From Legionella bononiensis (lineage in GTDB: Bacteria > Pseudomonadota > Gammaproteobacteria > Legionellales > Legionellaceae): a stretch of 64,000 nt of DNA. Where the stretch lies: the NCBI RefSeq assembly GCF_016786215.1, contig NZ_JADOBG010000022.1, positions 310,001 through 374,000 of the forward strand, written 5' to 3'. Below are positions 50,345 through 59,099 of the stretch, piece after piece (positions within the stretch are counted from its first letter, which is position 1; each line of letters begins with the position of its first letter). Made by a program: the position numbers and the translations under genes. Below the pieces are notes generated by a model. It ran no database searches and had not been told where the DNA came from. It saw only the letters and a list, made by a program, of their open reading frames with translations.

Positions 50345-51034
50345 ATGATTACGATCAGAAAAGCCAAAGACAGAGGGATAACTCATACTCACTGGCTTAA
50401 TAGCCTACACACCTTTTCATTTGCAGACTATTATGATCCTGAGTATATGGGGTTCAGCCAGTTAAGAGTGATAAATGAAGATACCGTTCAGCCAGGAATG
50501 GGCTTTGGGCGTCATTCTCATCAAAATATGGAAATTATTTCTTACGTCATTGAGGGCGAGTTAGAGCATAAGGACAGTATTGGAAACGGTTCCATTATTC
50601 GCTCAGGTGAAATCCAGTTGATGTCTGCAGGGATTGGTATAGCACACAGTGAATTTAATCATTCTTCTACAGCTCCAGTGCATTTTCTTCAAATATGGAT
50701 TACTCCTGATGAACATAACCTCGAACCAGGGTATCAACAACAACCCATCATCAAAAAAGACAATCAATTAATCTTGGTTGCTTCTGGAGCAGCAGGTAAC
50801 GGAGTTATTAAAATTCACCAGGACGTCGCTCTATATGCTGCTTATCTTGATGAGAATCAAGTACTGGACTATGAGTTCGGGATGAGTCGATGTGGTTGGT
50901 TACAGCTTATAAAAGGATCAATTGAATTCAATGGGCATCCTTTGTCCTCAGGTGATGGAGTCGCAATAACTCAAGAACCTATCCAAATTAAATCAAAAAA
51001 TACATCTGAGTTTTTATTGTTTGATTTGCCTTGA
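50345..51034 (+). CDS. Pirin-family bicupin protein
   Basis: This 229-residue bicupin is the first gene of an operon. Metal ligands are clear: His57 and His59 in GRHSHQNMEI, and His101 and Glu103 in AHSEFNHS, numbers that agree closely with other pirins. EYMGFSQLRVINEDTVQPG and the HTFSFADYYDPE start are family hallmarks. Bacterial pirins bind iron and some show quercetin 2,3-dioxygenase activity. Others regulate metabolic enzymes. Co-transcription with an isochorismatase-fold hydrolase and an amidohydrolase fits a role in breaking down a ring or amide compound, which is inference. The ribosome site is weak. The isochorismatase start is 23 bp after the stop. Confidence 0.92.
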   Translation: MITIRKAKDRGITHTHWLNSLHTFSFADYYDPEYMGFSQLRVINEDTVQPGMGFGRHSHQNMEIISYVIEGELEHKDSIGNGSIIRSGEIQLMSAGIGIAHSEFNHSSTAPVHFLQIWITPDEHNLEPGYQQQPIIKKDNQLILVASGAAGNGVIKIHQDVALYAAYLDENQVLDYEFGMSRCGWLQLIKGSIEFNGHPLSSGDGVAITQEPIQIKSKNTSEFLLFDLP

Positions 51035-51057
51035 TTACTTTTAAAGGAGTACATTTT

Positions 51058-51723
51058 ATGGATAAGAAACTGGAACTTCTAACACCACAAAATTCTGTTG
51101 TGTTATTGATTGATTACCAACCCCAAATGGTTTTTGGCGTTGTGAATATTGATCGTCAGAGTTTAAAAAATAATGCTGTAGCTCTTGCAAAATCAGCCAG
51201 ATTATTTGATGTTCCCACCATTATTACCTCTGTTGAAACCGAGAGTTTTAGTGGTTATGTATTGCCTGAATTATTAGATGTCTTTCCTCAGAATGAACTT
51301 ATTGAACGAACCAGCATGAATTCATGGGATTCGGAAAAAGTACGAAACAGCATCATTAGTACCCAAAGGAAAAAATTAATTTTAGCCGGTTTATGGACCG
51401 AAGTGTGTATCAACATGTGTGCCTTCTCTGCGATGCAGGACGGTTTTGAAACTTATGTCGTAGAAGATGCGTGCGGTGGTACCAGTGAAACTGCTCACAG
51501 ATCGTCAATGAATCGGATGATACAGGCTGGAATTGTACCTTTGACCTGGCAACAGTTAATGCTCGAATGGCAAAGAGACTGGGCTCAAAAATCCACTTAC
51601 AATGGAACCATGGATATAGTCAGAGAACATAGTGGCGCTTATGGAATTGGTGTTGATTACGCTTACACTATGGTTCATAAGCAAAAACCAAGAGCCAAAT
51701 GGCAAGGCAAAGTGGTTAAATAA
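51058..51723 (+). CDS. Isochorismatase-family cysteine hydrolase
   Basis: This 221-residue protein belongs to the isochorismatase/nicotinamidase superfamily and is closest in pattern to the YcaC-like branch. Asp19 in VVLLIDYQPQM and the nucleophile Cys117 in GLWTEVCINMCAFSAM are visible. FETYVVEDACGGTS follows as usual. The third catalytic residue, normally Lys, falls near ERTSMNSW, where I see Arg84 rather than Lys. The C-terminal 50 residues form an added tail (HSGAYGIGVDYAYTMVHKQKP). AAAGGAG at 8 bases decides for ATG 51058. It is the second gene of the pirin operon, with 18 bp to the amidohydrolase. Likely reaction: hydrolysis of an amide or vinyl-ether substrate in the cytoplasm. Confidence 0.88.
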   Translation: MDKKLELLTPQNSVVLLIDYQPQMVFGVVNIDRQSLKNNAVALAKSARLFDVPTIITSVETESFSGYVLPELLDVFPQNELIERTSMNSWDSEKVRNSIISTQRKKLILAGLWTEVCINMCAFSAMQDGFETYVVEDACGGTSETAHRSSMNRMIQAGIVPLTWQQLMLEWQRDWAQKSTYNGTMDIVREHSGAYGIGVDYAYTMVHKQKPRAKWQGKVVK

Positions 51724-51741
51724 ATCAGCTGAGGCGCTATT

Positions 51742-53547
51742 ATGGACAGTATTTTCTTTAATGGTTTGTTTCAAGGTCCTGGAATTGGTGATCAGAAGAC
51801 AACTGCTGTTGCAGTTAAAAATCAGCGTTTTGTTCAATTTGGTTTAGATTCTGAAATAATCAAATTAAAAACGCCTTCAACCCAAATGATCGATTTACAG
51901 AAGAAAACAGTTATTCCAGGACTAAATGATTCACATATTCATCTGATTCGCGGTGGTCTTAATTTTAATATGGAATTACGGTGGGATGGAATTAACAGTC
52001 TTGCTGACGCCTTGTATCTGTTAAAAGAACAGGCTCAACGGACCCCTGTGCCGCAATGGGTTCGTGTGGTTGGTGGGTGGACTGAGTTTCAATTTAAAGA
52101 AAAGCGGATGCCTACCTTGGAAGAAATAAACGCTGTTTCCAAAGATACCCCAGTATTTGTATTGCATTTATATGATAGAGCACTGCTTAATAAAGCGGCA
52201 TTAGCTGCAATTGGTTATGATAAACATACTAAAGAACTTCCGGGAACCTTCATACAAAGGGATAAATCTGGAAATCCAACAGGTATGCTCATTGCTAATC
52301 CTAATGCACTCATTCTTTATTCAGCTCTGGCTCAAGGTCCCAAACTGGCTCACGCAGATCAAGTGAATTCCACGATATATTTCATGCGTGAATTGAATCG
52401 ATTGGGAATAACCAGCGTTGTTGATGCTGGAGGAGGCTTCCAAAATTATCCTGAGGATTATGCGATTATTGAACATTTGAATCGGGAACATCAGCTCACA
52501 GTTCGAATTGCTTACAATTTATTTACCCAAAGACCCGGTAAGGAACTGGAAGATTTTTCACTGTGGACCAAAACAACAAAGTACCAACAGGGCAATGAAT
52601 ATTACCACCATAATGGAGCAGGGGAGATGTTGGTTTTTTCTGCCGCTGATTTCGAGGATTTTTTACAACCACGACCAGACTTGGCTGCGACTATGGAAGA
52701 GCAATTAAAACCGGTGGTGCGATTGTTGGCAGAAAATCAATGGCCTTTTCGCTTACATGCCACTTATGATGAGTCGATTGTGCGAGCATTAACTGTTTAT
52801 GAGGAAATAAATAAAGAAATACCAATCAATACTTTAAATTGGTTTTTTGATCATGCTGAAACTATTTCTGATAAATCCATTGAACGAGTTAAAAATCTCG
52901 GAGGTGGTATTGCCATCCAAAATCGAATGGCATTTCAAGGGGAGTATTTTTTACATCGATATGGGAGCGAGACGACAATGCGTTCTCCGCCAATAAAAAA
53001 AATACTTGATGCAGAAATACCTGTAGGTATGGGTACTGATGCCACAAGAGTATCCAGTTATAATCCCTGGCTTTGTCTTTATTGGTTAACAACGGGTAAG
53101 ACTATCGGAGGAACTTCTCTTTATCAGGAGGATAATATACTTTCCAGAGAAAAAGCATTGGAACTGTATACGAAAGGGAGTGCGTGGTTTTCAAATGAAT
53201 CCACAATCAAAGGTTCCTTTTTGCCCAATCAATTAGCTGATTTTGCGGTGTTATCCAAAGATTTCTTCACCATACCGGATGAAGAAATCAAGGACATTTA
53301 TTCAATCATGACAGTCGTTGGAGGCAAAGTTGTTCATGCGGGTGACCAGTTCTCAAACTATAGTCCTTCTCTACCCCCTGTTACTCCTGACTGGTCACCA
53401 ATAAATCATTATGGAACCTATGGCGCTAATCGAACATTGACTCATAGCGTCCGTCACTCGCAGCATCTATGCAGGGAATTGCCGCATCAACATCATCATG
53501 ATGGACTTTGGCAATGGGGTTCGCAATGCTTCTGTTGGGCATTTTGA
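51742..53547 (+). CDS. YtcJ-like metal-dependent amidohydrolase
   Basis: This 601-residue protein has the amidohydrolase_3 architecture. A beta-sandwich segment precedes the metal site VIPGLNDSHIHLIRGG (His65, His67). PQWVRVVGGWTEFQF, TPVFVLHLYDRALLN, VSSYNPWLCLYWLTTGKT and the late metal Asp in VGMGTDATRVSSYNPW are YtcJ marks. FLPNQLADFAVLSKDFF precedes the closing strands. The C-terminus is odd: about 50 residues rich in His and ending in a Trp/Cys motif (SQCFCWAF), which also occurs in other long members of this branch as I recall. GAGGCGCTATT precedes the ATG. It is the last gene of the pirin operon. Substrate unknown. Confidence 0.88.
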   Translation: MDSIFFNGLFQGPGIGDQKTTAVAVKNQRFVQFGLDSEIIKLKTPSTQMIDLQKKTVIPGLNDSHIHLIRGGLNFNMELRWDGINSLADALYLLKEQAQRTPVPQWVRVVGGWTEFQFKEKRMPTLEEINAVSKDTPVFVLHLYDRALLNKAALAAIGYDKHTKELPGTFIQRDKSGNPTGMLIANPNALILYSALAQGPKLAHADQVNSTIYFMRELNRLGITSVVDAGGGFQNYPEDYAIIEHLNREHQLTVRIAYNLFTQRPGKELEDFSLWTKTTKYQQGNEYYHHNGAGEMLVFSAADFEDFLQPRPDLAATMEEQLKPVVRLLAENQWPFRLHATYDESIVRALTVYEEINKEIPINTLNWFFDHAETISDKSIERVKNLGGGIAIQNRMAFQGEYFLHRYGSETTMRSPPIKKILDAEIPVGMGTDATRVSSYNPWLCLYWLTTGKTIGGTSLYQEDNILSREKALELYTKGSAWFSNESTIKGSFLPNQLADFAVLSKDFFTIPDEEIKDIYSIMTVVGGKVVHAGDQFSNYSPSLPPVTPDWSPINHYGTYGANRTLTHSVRHSQHLCRELPHQHHHDGLWQWGSQCFCWAF

Positions 53548-53576
53548 TTGCCCAACATCTCCTGACGAAATTGTTT

Positions 53577-55175
53577 TTATGAACCGTAAAGCATATTTTG
53601 AATGACAATGGCAGCACCAGCTACGGCAGCAGCTTGTAATGTCATTTTACTGGGCATATATTGTTTAAAAAATCCGTGATTGGAGTTTATATTTGTTGAT
53701 TGACTCTCTGATTCTTGTTCCGGCTCAGAGGTTGGCATTTTCTCGGGCTCAACGGTAAGCATTTTTTTAGTGTGTAAGGTATCAGTACCTAATTTATCGG
53801 CATTTAACTCTCTATTACTAAAGAAGATATCAGTGCTTGAGCGGGGAGTTCCTAATAATTCGTCTAATAATGCTTTTGACTTTAATGCTTTTTGTTTTGA
53901 TAATTCTTCTTGTTTTAATTGTTCCTGCCTTAATTGTTCTTGTTTTAAAGCATCTTGTTTTGCTCGTTCTATTTTAATTTGATGCTCAATCTTGTCTCCA
54001 ATGCTTCTGGAGGAAGAGTTCAGTTGTTCTAACTCTAATGTTAACTCTCCAAGATAAGAATCTGAGGTTTTTCCAGAGGGAATATCCTGATTTAGTGATG
54101 CCTCTTTTTCATGTACATTTTGTTCTGCTGTTTTTATATTTTTAAGCAATGGAATCTCAATTGCCCAGGAAATTAACCAATAAAAGAATTTGGTTATAAA
54201 CCCTGTATTTTGCCATTCCTGATTTACTTTGAGATGATATTGTTTGGCTTGTTCTAACTGATTTCTTTTGGTTGAGAATAAATCAATTTTAAGCTGTAAT
54301 TGTACTTTTTGCTTATCCAGATCTTCAAGAGACATTCGAAGAATGGCCAGACTCTCAAGATCTTCTGATGTGTTCTTTAATTCTTTAAGTGGTGATTCGA
54401 TACGGGGCAGTTCTTCTGGTTCGTCCTTTAACTCCTCAGAGGACACTTGGATTTGAGTCAGATCTTCCGTGGTTTCTGGAGCGTGCATTACTTCCTCAAG
54501 AGGTAATCCTGCTCGAGTCAGATCTGCTCGCTCTTCTGATGAGGACTCTTGATCTTCAATCGATTTTTGGATTTCGATAGCCTCAACAGGCTCATCAGAA
54601 CTTTTTAGGTCCATTTGTTCTGGTTTCACCGAAAGAAAAGTACTGACTAATCTTGAAACATAATCATTAGCTGCTTCTTTGTTTTTATTTAGAAGCTGAG
54701 TTTCATCCAGTTCAATATTTTGACTTTGACAGTAATTCTTAATTTCAACAAGCATCGCATTTGCTTGATTGGCAGTAGGCTTCTTTTTATCGTTAACCGC
54801 GCTAGTTACGAAACCTTTCATAAAAAAATTAATTGATCCTTGATAACTGACCTCTGCGTAATTGGATAGATGTTGAAAATACAGGATTGCGAAAATCAAA
54901 CTCTTGGGATTCGTTATTTTGGGTAAACTGAATTTGTATTCTTTATCTGGAGCCTTATAGACTACTTGATGGTTAAAGTCTTTGGCTATAGTATGCAGCG
55001 AGTTCACTACTTGTTTGATTTCTGTTATGCCTAATTTCTCTATTGTTAAACCAATAGCAATTAATTTGTTTGCTGTAGCAATTTGTCTGGAGTATTCTTC
55101 ATTTCCAGTTGAATCTGCTGGAAGGCTATCAATACAATCCTTATATTGCTGCCAATAGGTAGTCATTGAAATCAT
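53577..55175 (-). CDS. Coiled-coil protein with C-terminal membrane segment, effector candidate
   Basis: I recognise no family. The 532-residue protein has a helical N-domain (1-185), an acidic linker rich in Glu and Ser (190-270), a coiled coil (275-330), a hydrophobic stretch with aromatic residues (TKFFYWLISWAIEIPLL, about 340-356), a second basic coiled coil (about 385-450, with QEQLRQEQLKQEELSKQ) and a C-terminal Ala-rich membrane helix (TLQAAAVAGAAIVIQNMLYG). Just before that lies an acidic EPEQESESQS block, of the sort enriched in Dot/Icm C-termini. AAGGGAACGAC precedes the ATG, and a TATAAT lies about 35 bases upstream. The whole looks like a host-membrane scaffold protein. Confidence 0.6.
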   Translation of the reverse strand: MISMTTYWQQYKDCIDSLPADSTGNEEYSRQIATANKLIAIGLTIEKLGITEIKQVVNSLHTIAKDFNHQVVYKAPDKEYKFSLPKITNPKSLIFAILYFQHLSNYAEVSYQGSINFFMKGFVTSAVNDKKKPTANQANAMLVEIKNYCQSQNIELDETQLLNKNKEAANDYVSRLVSTFLSVKPEQMDLKSSDEPVEAIEIQKSIEDQESSSEERADLTRAGLPLEEVMHAPETTEDLTQIQVSSEELKDEPEELPRIESPLKELKNTSEDLESLAILRMSLEDLDKQKVQLQLKIDLFSTKRNQLEQAKQYHLKVNQEWQNTGFITKFFYWLISWAIEIPLLKNIKTAEQNVHEKEASLNQDIPSGKTSDSYLGELTLELEQLNSSSRSIGDKIEHQIKIERAKQDALKQEQLRQEQLKQEELSKQKALKSKALLDELLGTPRSSTDIFFSNRELNADKLGTDTLHTKKMLTVEPEKMPTSEPEQESESQSTNINSNHGFFKQYMPSKMTLQAAAVAGAAIVIQNMLYGS

Positions 55176-55310
55176 GTCGTTCCCTTGTTTGAAAAAAATT
55201 CTGCCAATTATACTCTAATTGTCTGAAAAAATCTACTATTTGATTAAAAATTGAGTAATAAATGCGTAGAAATTGATTAAGTTCAGAGTGTTCGAAATCT
55301 TAGTCGGTGT

Positions 55311-56423
55311 TTATTGTGGTATCAATTGGTTCAGTTTGGATTTAACTTGCTCCACCCGTTGAATTAAAATTGTAATTTTTTCTGCGGTTTCTTGAGCTCC
55401 TTTTTCCCCTATAAAAAAGAAATGATTGCCATTAATACTTAGGGTGAGCTGAGTGTATAAACTGTTTATCAAGTCTGTTATGGCTTGCCACCGTTGAGGT
55501 GAAATATCATCTGGAATTTTGCCTTTTAAGTATCGTGCATAAATCATTTCACTGCGAAGTAAATACCAGCTGGCAGGATCAATCAGGCTAATCTTGGCTG
55601 TACCCGGATCAGTATCGACCAATAGAGCTATCCACGGAGTAGTGCTAAAATCCAAAACAGCGGCATCCTTCAATGTCGCATCCGTATTGCTGATAATTTT
55701 ATTTCCCTGATGCCAATAACCCTCAGCGCTTAAGGCTGCTGGAATGTCTCCAACAAATTCCTCTTCATAAATTTTTTTAGGGATGATGATTTCACCCTGA
55801 TCGTGTTCCTGAGCCTGTACTAATTGATAAAACAGTGGAATAACTGGTCTTCGGTCCGCCAATCCTTGTTTTGATATGATGTTGGTATCATATTGTCCCT
55901 TTTGCATAATGAATGGCAATGGCGGCATGGACGCGAGGCCAATAAATAATTGCACATCCAAACCTTTTTGATGCGCTGATTGAGTGAGCCGATTTTCGAT
56001 GCTTCCTCCCATACTCCAACCCAGGATAATAAATTTCTTTTTCAATTGATGATCAGTGATGGTCTGGGAAATAATGGTGGCTGCCTGTTCGCCCCAATCC
56101 TGAATAGTAAAATCAGGATAAACCTGACTGTATACAGCGTTTTTTAATGGATAGGATAGAGCTAAAAAGGGGTAACCTTCTTTTTTTAACCAATAGGCCA
56201 GAAAATTTTTTGGATTCCCTGCAGGATATCCATAGGCGATCCTGGCCAGATGAGAATCACCAGGAATAAAAACCAATAAAGGTTTATTGCTGTCTCCCGG
56301 ACTAAAGTAAACCAGAGATTCTACACCATTAACTTTGATTATTTTTTCGCCAGGAAATAAGGTGTTTTGACTAAAGCTGCATATGGACCAGCACATGAGA
56401 ATAATGGTTAAAAGTTGATTCAT
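55311..56423 (-). CDS. Secreted alpha/beta-hydrolase
   Basis: This 370-residue protein has a signal peptide (LLTIILMCWSICSFSQ, cut near residue 19). The hydrolase core has LVFIPGDSHLAR (oxyanion region), the nucleophile elbow GWSMGG with Ser137, an acid in ALLVDTDPG and a His in LSINGNHFFFIG. FPFLALSYPL is the usual strand before the elbow. The gap between elbow and acid is long and contains a cap of about 100 residues (KIYEEEFVGDIPAALSAEGYWHQG). Secretion plus this fold suggests a lipase, esterase or thioesterase acting in the periplasm or outside, perhaps through the type II system. The ribosome site is weak (GAGCTGCC). It is divergent from nothing and stands before the small Cys-rich gene. 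Confidence 0.75.
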   Translation of the reverse strand: MNQLLTIILMCWSICSFSQNTLFPGEKIIKVNGVESLVYFSPGDSNKPLLVFIPGDSHLARIAYGYPAGNPKNFLAYWLKKEGYPFLALSYPLKNAVYSQVYPDFTIQDWGEQAATIISQTITDHQLKKKFIILGWSMGGSIENRLTQSAHQKGLDVQLFIGLASMPPLPFIMQKGQYDTNIISKQGLADRRPVIPLFYQLVQAQEHDQGEIIIPKKIYEEEFVGDIPAALSAEGYWHQGNKIISNTDATLKDAAVLDFSTTPWIALLVDTDPGTAKISLIDPASWYLLRSEMIYARYLKGKIPDDISPQRWQAITDLINSLYTQLTLSINGNHFFFIGEKGAQETAEKITILIQRVEQVKSKLNQLIPQ

Positions 56424-56511
56424 GGCAGCTCAATTTGATTTTATTGATTTAATTGTAGTAAAGCAGCATTTTTTTAGCCAATTCGCCTGTCCGATTGAAC
56501 GTTATTGGGTC

Positions 56512-56757
56512 TTATTGTGTACAAATAACTTTCAACTCCTGTTGCTGGGTTATTGGGTTATAAACCATAGTAGGCGGACAGGCTGTTTTCATCGGAGCAA
56601 TCCCTGGCGCAGCTGCCGGACATAGCCCTGGGCATGGATTATCCAGATCATAGGAGCTGGCACAAATAGTCAAGTCGGTAAATTTGCAATTGCATTTGCA
56701 GGACGCCTGTAATTGAAAGGGTATTAAGCAGATTAATATCATAATGATCGTTTTCAT
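56512..56757 (-). CDS. Small Cys-rich secreted protein
   Basis: This 81-residue protein has a signal peptide (KTIIMILICLIPFQLQAS) and a mature part of about 60 residues with eight Cys in the pattern CKCNCK, then CASS, CPGLC, ACPP and VICTQ. Such spacing suggests several disulphides or a metal cluster in an exported peptide. AAAGGATTTCCAG precedes the ATG. The stop lies about 90 bp upstream of the hydrolase start on the same strand, so both could share a transcript. I recognise no family. The Pro-rich CPAAAPGIAPMKTACPP segment is distinctive. Confidence 0.6.
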   Translation of the reverse strand: MKTIIMILICLIPFQLQASCKCNCKFTDLTICASSYDLDNPCPGLCPAAAPGIAPMKTACPPTMVYNPITQQQELKVICTQ

Positions 56758-56952
56758 CTGGAAATCCTTTTACGAATGGTTGCTAGGATAGGTGTTGATT
56801 TTAGAGTCATTAACGACCTATATGGTTAATATTGTAGCATATTTAGTGGTTGTCTGATGGATTCATTTTTCATACAAAATCAGGGTTGAGGCCAAGTTAA
56901 TTTTTAATGAATGAATTTAATATTCTCTAATATGATTTTAATATTGGTAAAA

Positions 56953-57033
56953 AACCGAGCCGCGACCGTCAGGAAGCGGAATATTTAGATGACTGTAGAT
57001 AGTATTCCGCTTCCTGACGATCGCGGTTCGGTT
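56953..57033. repeat. 81-bp short form of the AACCGAGCCGCG element
   Basis: AACCGAGCCGCGACCGTCAG (from 56953) and its inverse ending CGCGGTTCGGTT (to 57033) form 30-bp arms with two mismatches and a middle of only about 20 bp. The missing interior, compared with 14871-15055, marks it as a deletion derivative. It lies between the Cys-rich gene and the outer-membrane barrel gene. The rest of the 56758-57110 gap is AT-rich with no gene seen. Confidence 0.8.
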
Positions 57034-57110
57034 GCATACTGCTCTTGATATTACTGCCTTATTAGTTTAATTTAATTCAACTAAACTTAAGCAAAGGAAT
57101 GATTGTTCTA

Positions 57111-57902
57111 ATGTTAATCCAAAAATTGTTAAGGGCTTTAAACAGTCGAAGCGCCGTTCTTCTTACCGGAGCTTATCTGACTTATGGAATCAGTACTTCA
57201 TTTGCAGGTTTATCTACCCCGGTTAAATCATGGCATCCTGTTTTTAGCCTTGGTGCCGGAAGTTCTTCAGCAAAACCGGGTGATGCTCAAGAGTTTCCCA
57301 TTGTAAATCAAATCACTGATGAGTTTTACTATTATTCAGGAACACAAAAAACTCAAAATTCAGGTTTATTGGATATCCTTCTGAATGCGGAGTGGAATTT
57401 CAATACAGACTGGATGATACAGGCTGGCCTTGACTATAATCGTACGCAGCCTTTTTTAGCTAATGGCATTTTGTTACAAGGTGCGGACGCACAGTCAGCG
57501 GATACTTATTTATATACCTACAAGGTGCTGACCAATCAAATTTTATTAAACTCCAAATTGCTTTATACACTCAAAAATCGATTTCATCCCTATCTGTTTG
57601 GAGGATTGGGCGCTGCATTTAATAAAGCATATAAATACTCGGTGAATATACCAAGGTACATCACTTTTTCACGTAATTTCTATGATAATAACACTACTGA
57701 TTTCAGTTATGCAGTAGGGGCAGGCCTTGATGTTGATCTTACTTCTGCCATGCGTGTTGGAATCGGATACCGATATACTGATTTGGGTAAAATGAAGCTG
57801 GGCAACGCTTATATTGATACAACCCCTGTAGCCGGTACCCTGACTCAAAACAATCTTCATGCGAATCAATTTTTGGTTCAACTGAGCTGGCTGTTTAATT
57901 AA
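57111..57902 (+). CDS. Outer-membrane beta-barrel protein (OmpA/opacity-like)
   Basis: This outer-membrane protein has about 263 residues. A basic start and hydrophobic stretch (SAVLLTGAYLTYGISTSFAG) form a signal peptide cut after SFA. The mature part alternates polar and aromatic residues in about eight beta strands: WHPVFSLGAG, WMIQAGLDYN, HPYLFGGLGAAF, FSYAVGAGLDVDL and MRVGIGYRYTDLG. It ends FLVQLSWLFN, with a C-terminal Phe-x or Phe-Asn barrel signal. This is the eight-stranded barrel type frequent in Legionella outer membranes. AAAGGA lies 12 bases before ATG 57111. ATG 57099 overlaps it and is less likely. A possible terminator follows. Monocistronic. Confidence 0.82.
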   Translation: MLIQKLLRALNSRSAVLLTGAYLTYGISTSFAGLSTPVKSWHPVFSLGAGSSSAKPGDAQEFPIVNQITDEFYYYSGTQKTQNSGLLDILLNAEWNFNTDWMIQAGLDYNRTQPFLANGILLQGADAQSADTYLYTYKVLTNQILLNSKLLYTLKNRFHPYLFGGLGAAFNKAYKYSVNIPRYITFSRNFYDNNTTDFSYAVGAGLDVDLTSAMRVGIGYRYTDLGKMKLGNAYIDTTPVAGTLTQNNLHANQFLVQLSWLFN

Positions 57903-57904
57903 TT

Positions 57905-57941
57905 GATTAGAAGCTCATAGAAACATAGGTAGCCTCTAATC
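57905..57941 (+). terminator. Hairpin after the outer-membrane barrel gene
   Basis: GATTAGAAGCT (57905-57915) pairs with AGCCTCTAATC (57931-57941) with one bulged mismatch, directly after the stop codon at 57902. Weak T content follows. Confidence 0.45.
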
Positions 57942-58170
57942 CTGTTTAAAATAAAAGGCATGGAGTAGTTCTCATTAGGTTGTGTTGACATTTTATCAAT
58001 TTATACCAAACTTCCTGAGTCCATTACTGAACAATCCTCATTTTTTATATATTACCCTCTGCGGCCTCCCGCCGCCTTCCGAGGCCTTCCGTCACCTTCC
58101 GAGGCCTCCTGTCGCCTTCCGAGGCCTCCTGTCGCCTTCCGCGGCCTCCCGTCGCCTTCCGCGGCCTCCC

Positions 58171-58420
58171 GTCACCCTCCGCGAAGGCGGAGGGTCCATT
58201 CTTTATCATGGTGTGTGTAATTCACATACCTGCATTATTCGTGTGTACCCAGATCCTTTTAATGAGATTTAATATATTACTAGACTATAACGCCCCCTTT
58301 TTTATTAGTTGCAATGTACTGATATGAATATTTTCTTATGGTTTTTTTGTATCGGATTTACCATACATGGACCCTCCGCCTTCGCGGAGGGTGACGGAGA
58401 ATGGAATGCGGAGGGTGACG
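58171..58420. repeat. First copy of a 250-bp direct repeat inside the composite element
   Basis: This copy holds the border palindrome, an AT-rich spacer of about 170 bp and the first two units of the right-hand array. It matches 58558-58807 at a constant offset of 387 bp, with three mismatches by eye (agatcc/agaccc, aacgccc/aacaccc, tttgtat/ttttat). Confidence 0.8.
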
Positions 58421-58557
58421 AGAATGGGATGCGGAGGGTGACGGAGAATGGGATGCAGAGGGTGACGAGAATGGGATGCGGAGGGCGACGAGAATGGGAT
58501 TCGGAGGGCGAAGGAAGATAGCGAAGAGTATCCGTCAACCCTCAGCACCCGATCCAC

Positions 58558-58807
58558 GTCACCCTCCGCGAAGGCGGAGGGTCCATTCTTTATCATGGTG
58601 TGTGTAATTCACATACCTGCATTATTCGTGTGTACCCAGACCCTTTTAATGAGATTTAATATATTACTAGACTATAACACCCCCTTTTTTATTAGTTGCA
58701 ATGTACTGATATGAATATTTTCTTATGGTTTTTTTTTATCGGATTTACCATACATGGACCCTCCGCCTTCGCGGAGGGTGACGGAGAATGGAATGCGGAG
58801 GGTGACG
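58558..58807. repeat. Second copy of the 250-bp direct repeat
   Basis: Same content as 58171-58420, shifted by 387 bp. The near identity shows a recent duplication of spacer plus array within the element. Confidence 0.8.
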
Positions 58808-59099
58808 GGGAATGGAATGCGGAGGGTGACGAGAATGGGATGCGGAGGGTGACGGGGATGGGATTTGGAGGGTGACGGGGATTCGGAGGGTGATGTATAA
58901 AAAATGAGGATCGTTCAGGGACCAGATGCAGGTCAGCGAAATCGGAATGAGTAACAAACCCTAATGATTCAGAAGTTTAAGTGGTATACAAAAATGTTCC
59001 TGAGTCGCAACATCATCTGCTGATACATTGATATCAGAGGTGCGGCTATTAGTTGGTGAATATAATATCAGTGGAATGTTTCATTTAAAATTTACTGAA

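Larger units (their letters stand above)
58028..58917. repeat. 890-bp composite GC-rich repeat element with 32-bp inverted ends
   Basis: The ends at 58028-58059 and 58886-58917 are inverted copies with about four differences (TGAACAATCCTCATTTTTTA and its mirror). Inside, a left array (58060-58170) has six units of about 20 bp, CCTTCCGAGGCCTCCTGTCG in type. Two right-hand arrays (58374-58550 and 58761-58885) have units of 22-24 bp such as GCGGAGGGTGACGAGAATGG. Perfect palindromes CCCTCCGCGAAGGCGGAGGG border them. The GC-rich arrays stand out against the AT-rich surroundings. No plausible gene is encoded. It fills the 57942-59099 gap, and 58918-59099 shows nothing else. Confidence 0.8.

Noticed and set aside
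50157..50348. 63-codon frame overlapping the pirin start by 4 bp
   Set aside because: The ATGA overlap is suggestive, but there is no ribosome site, no recognisable family and unusual composition. It could be a remnant.
57982..58272. Pro/Arg-rich frames across the GC-rich arrays
   Set aside because: They are products of short DNA repeats and fall inside an element with inverted ends.
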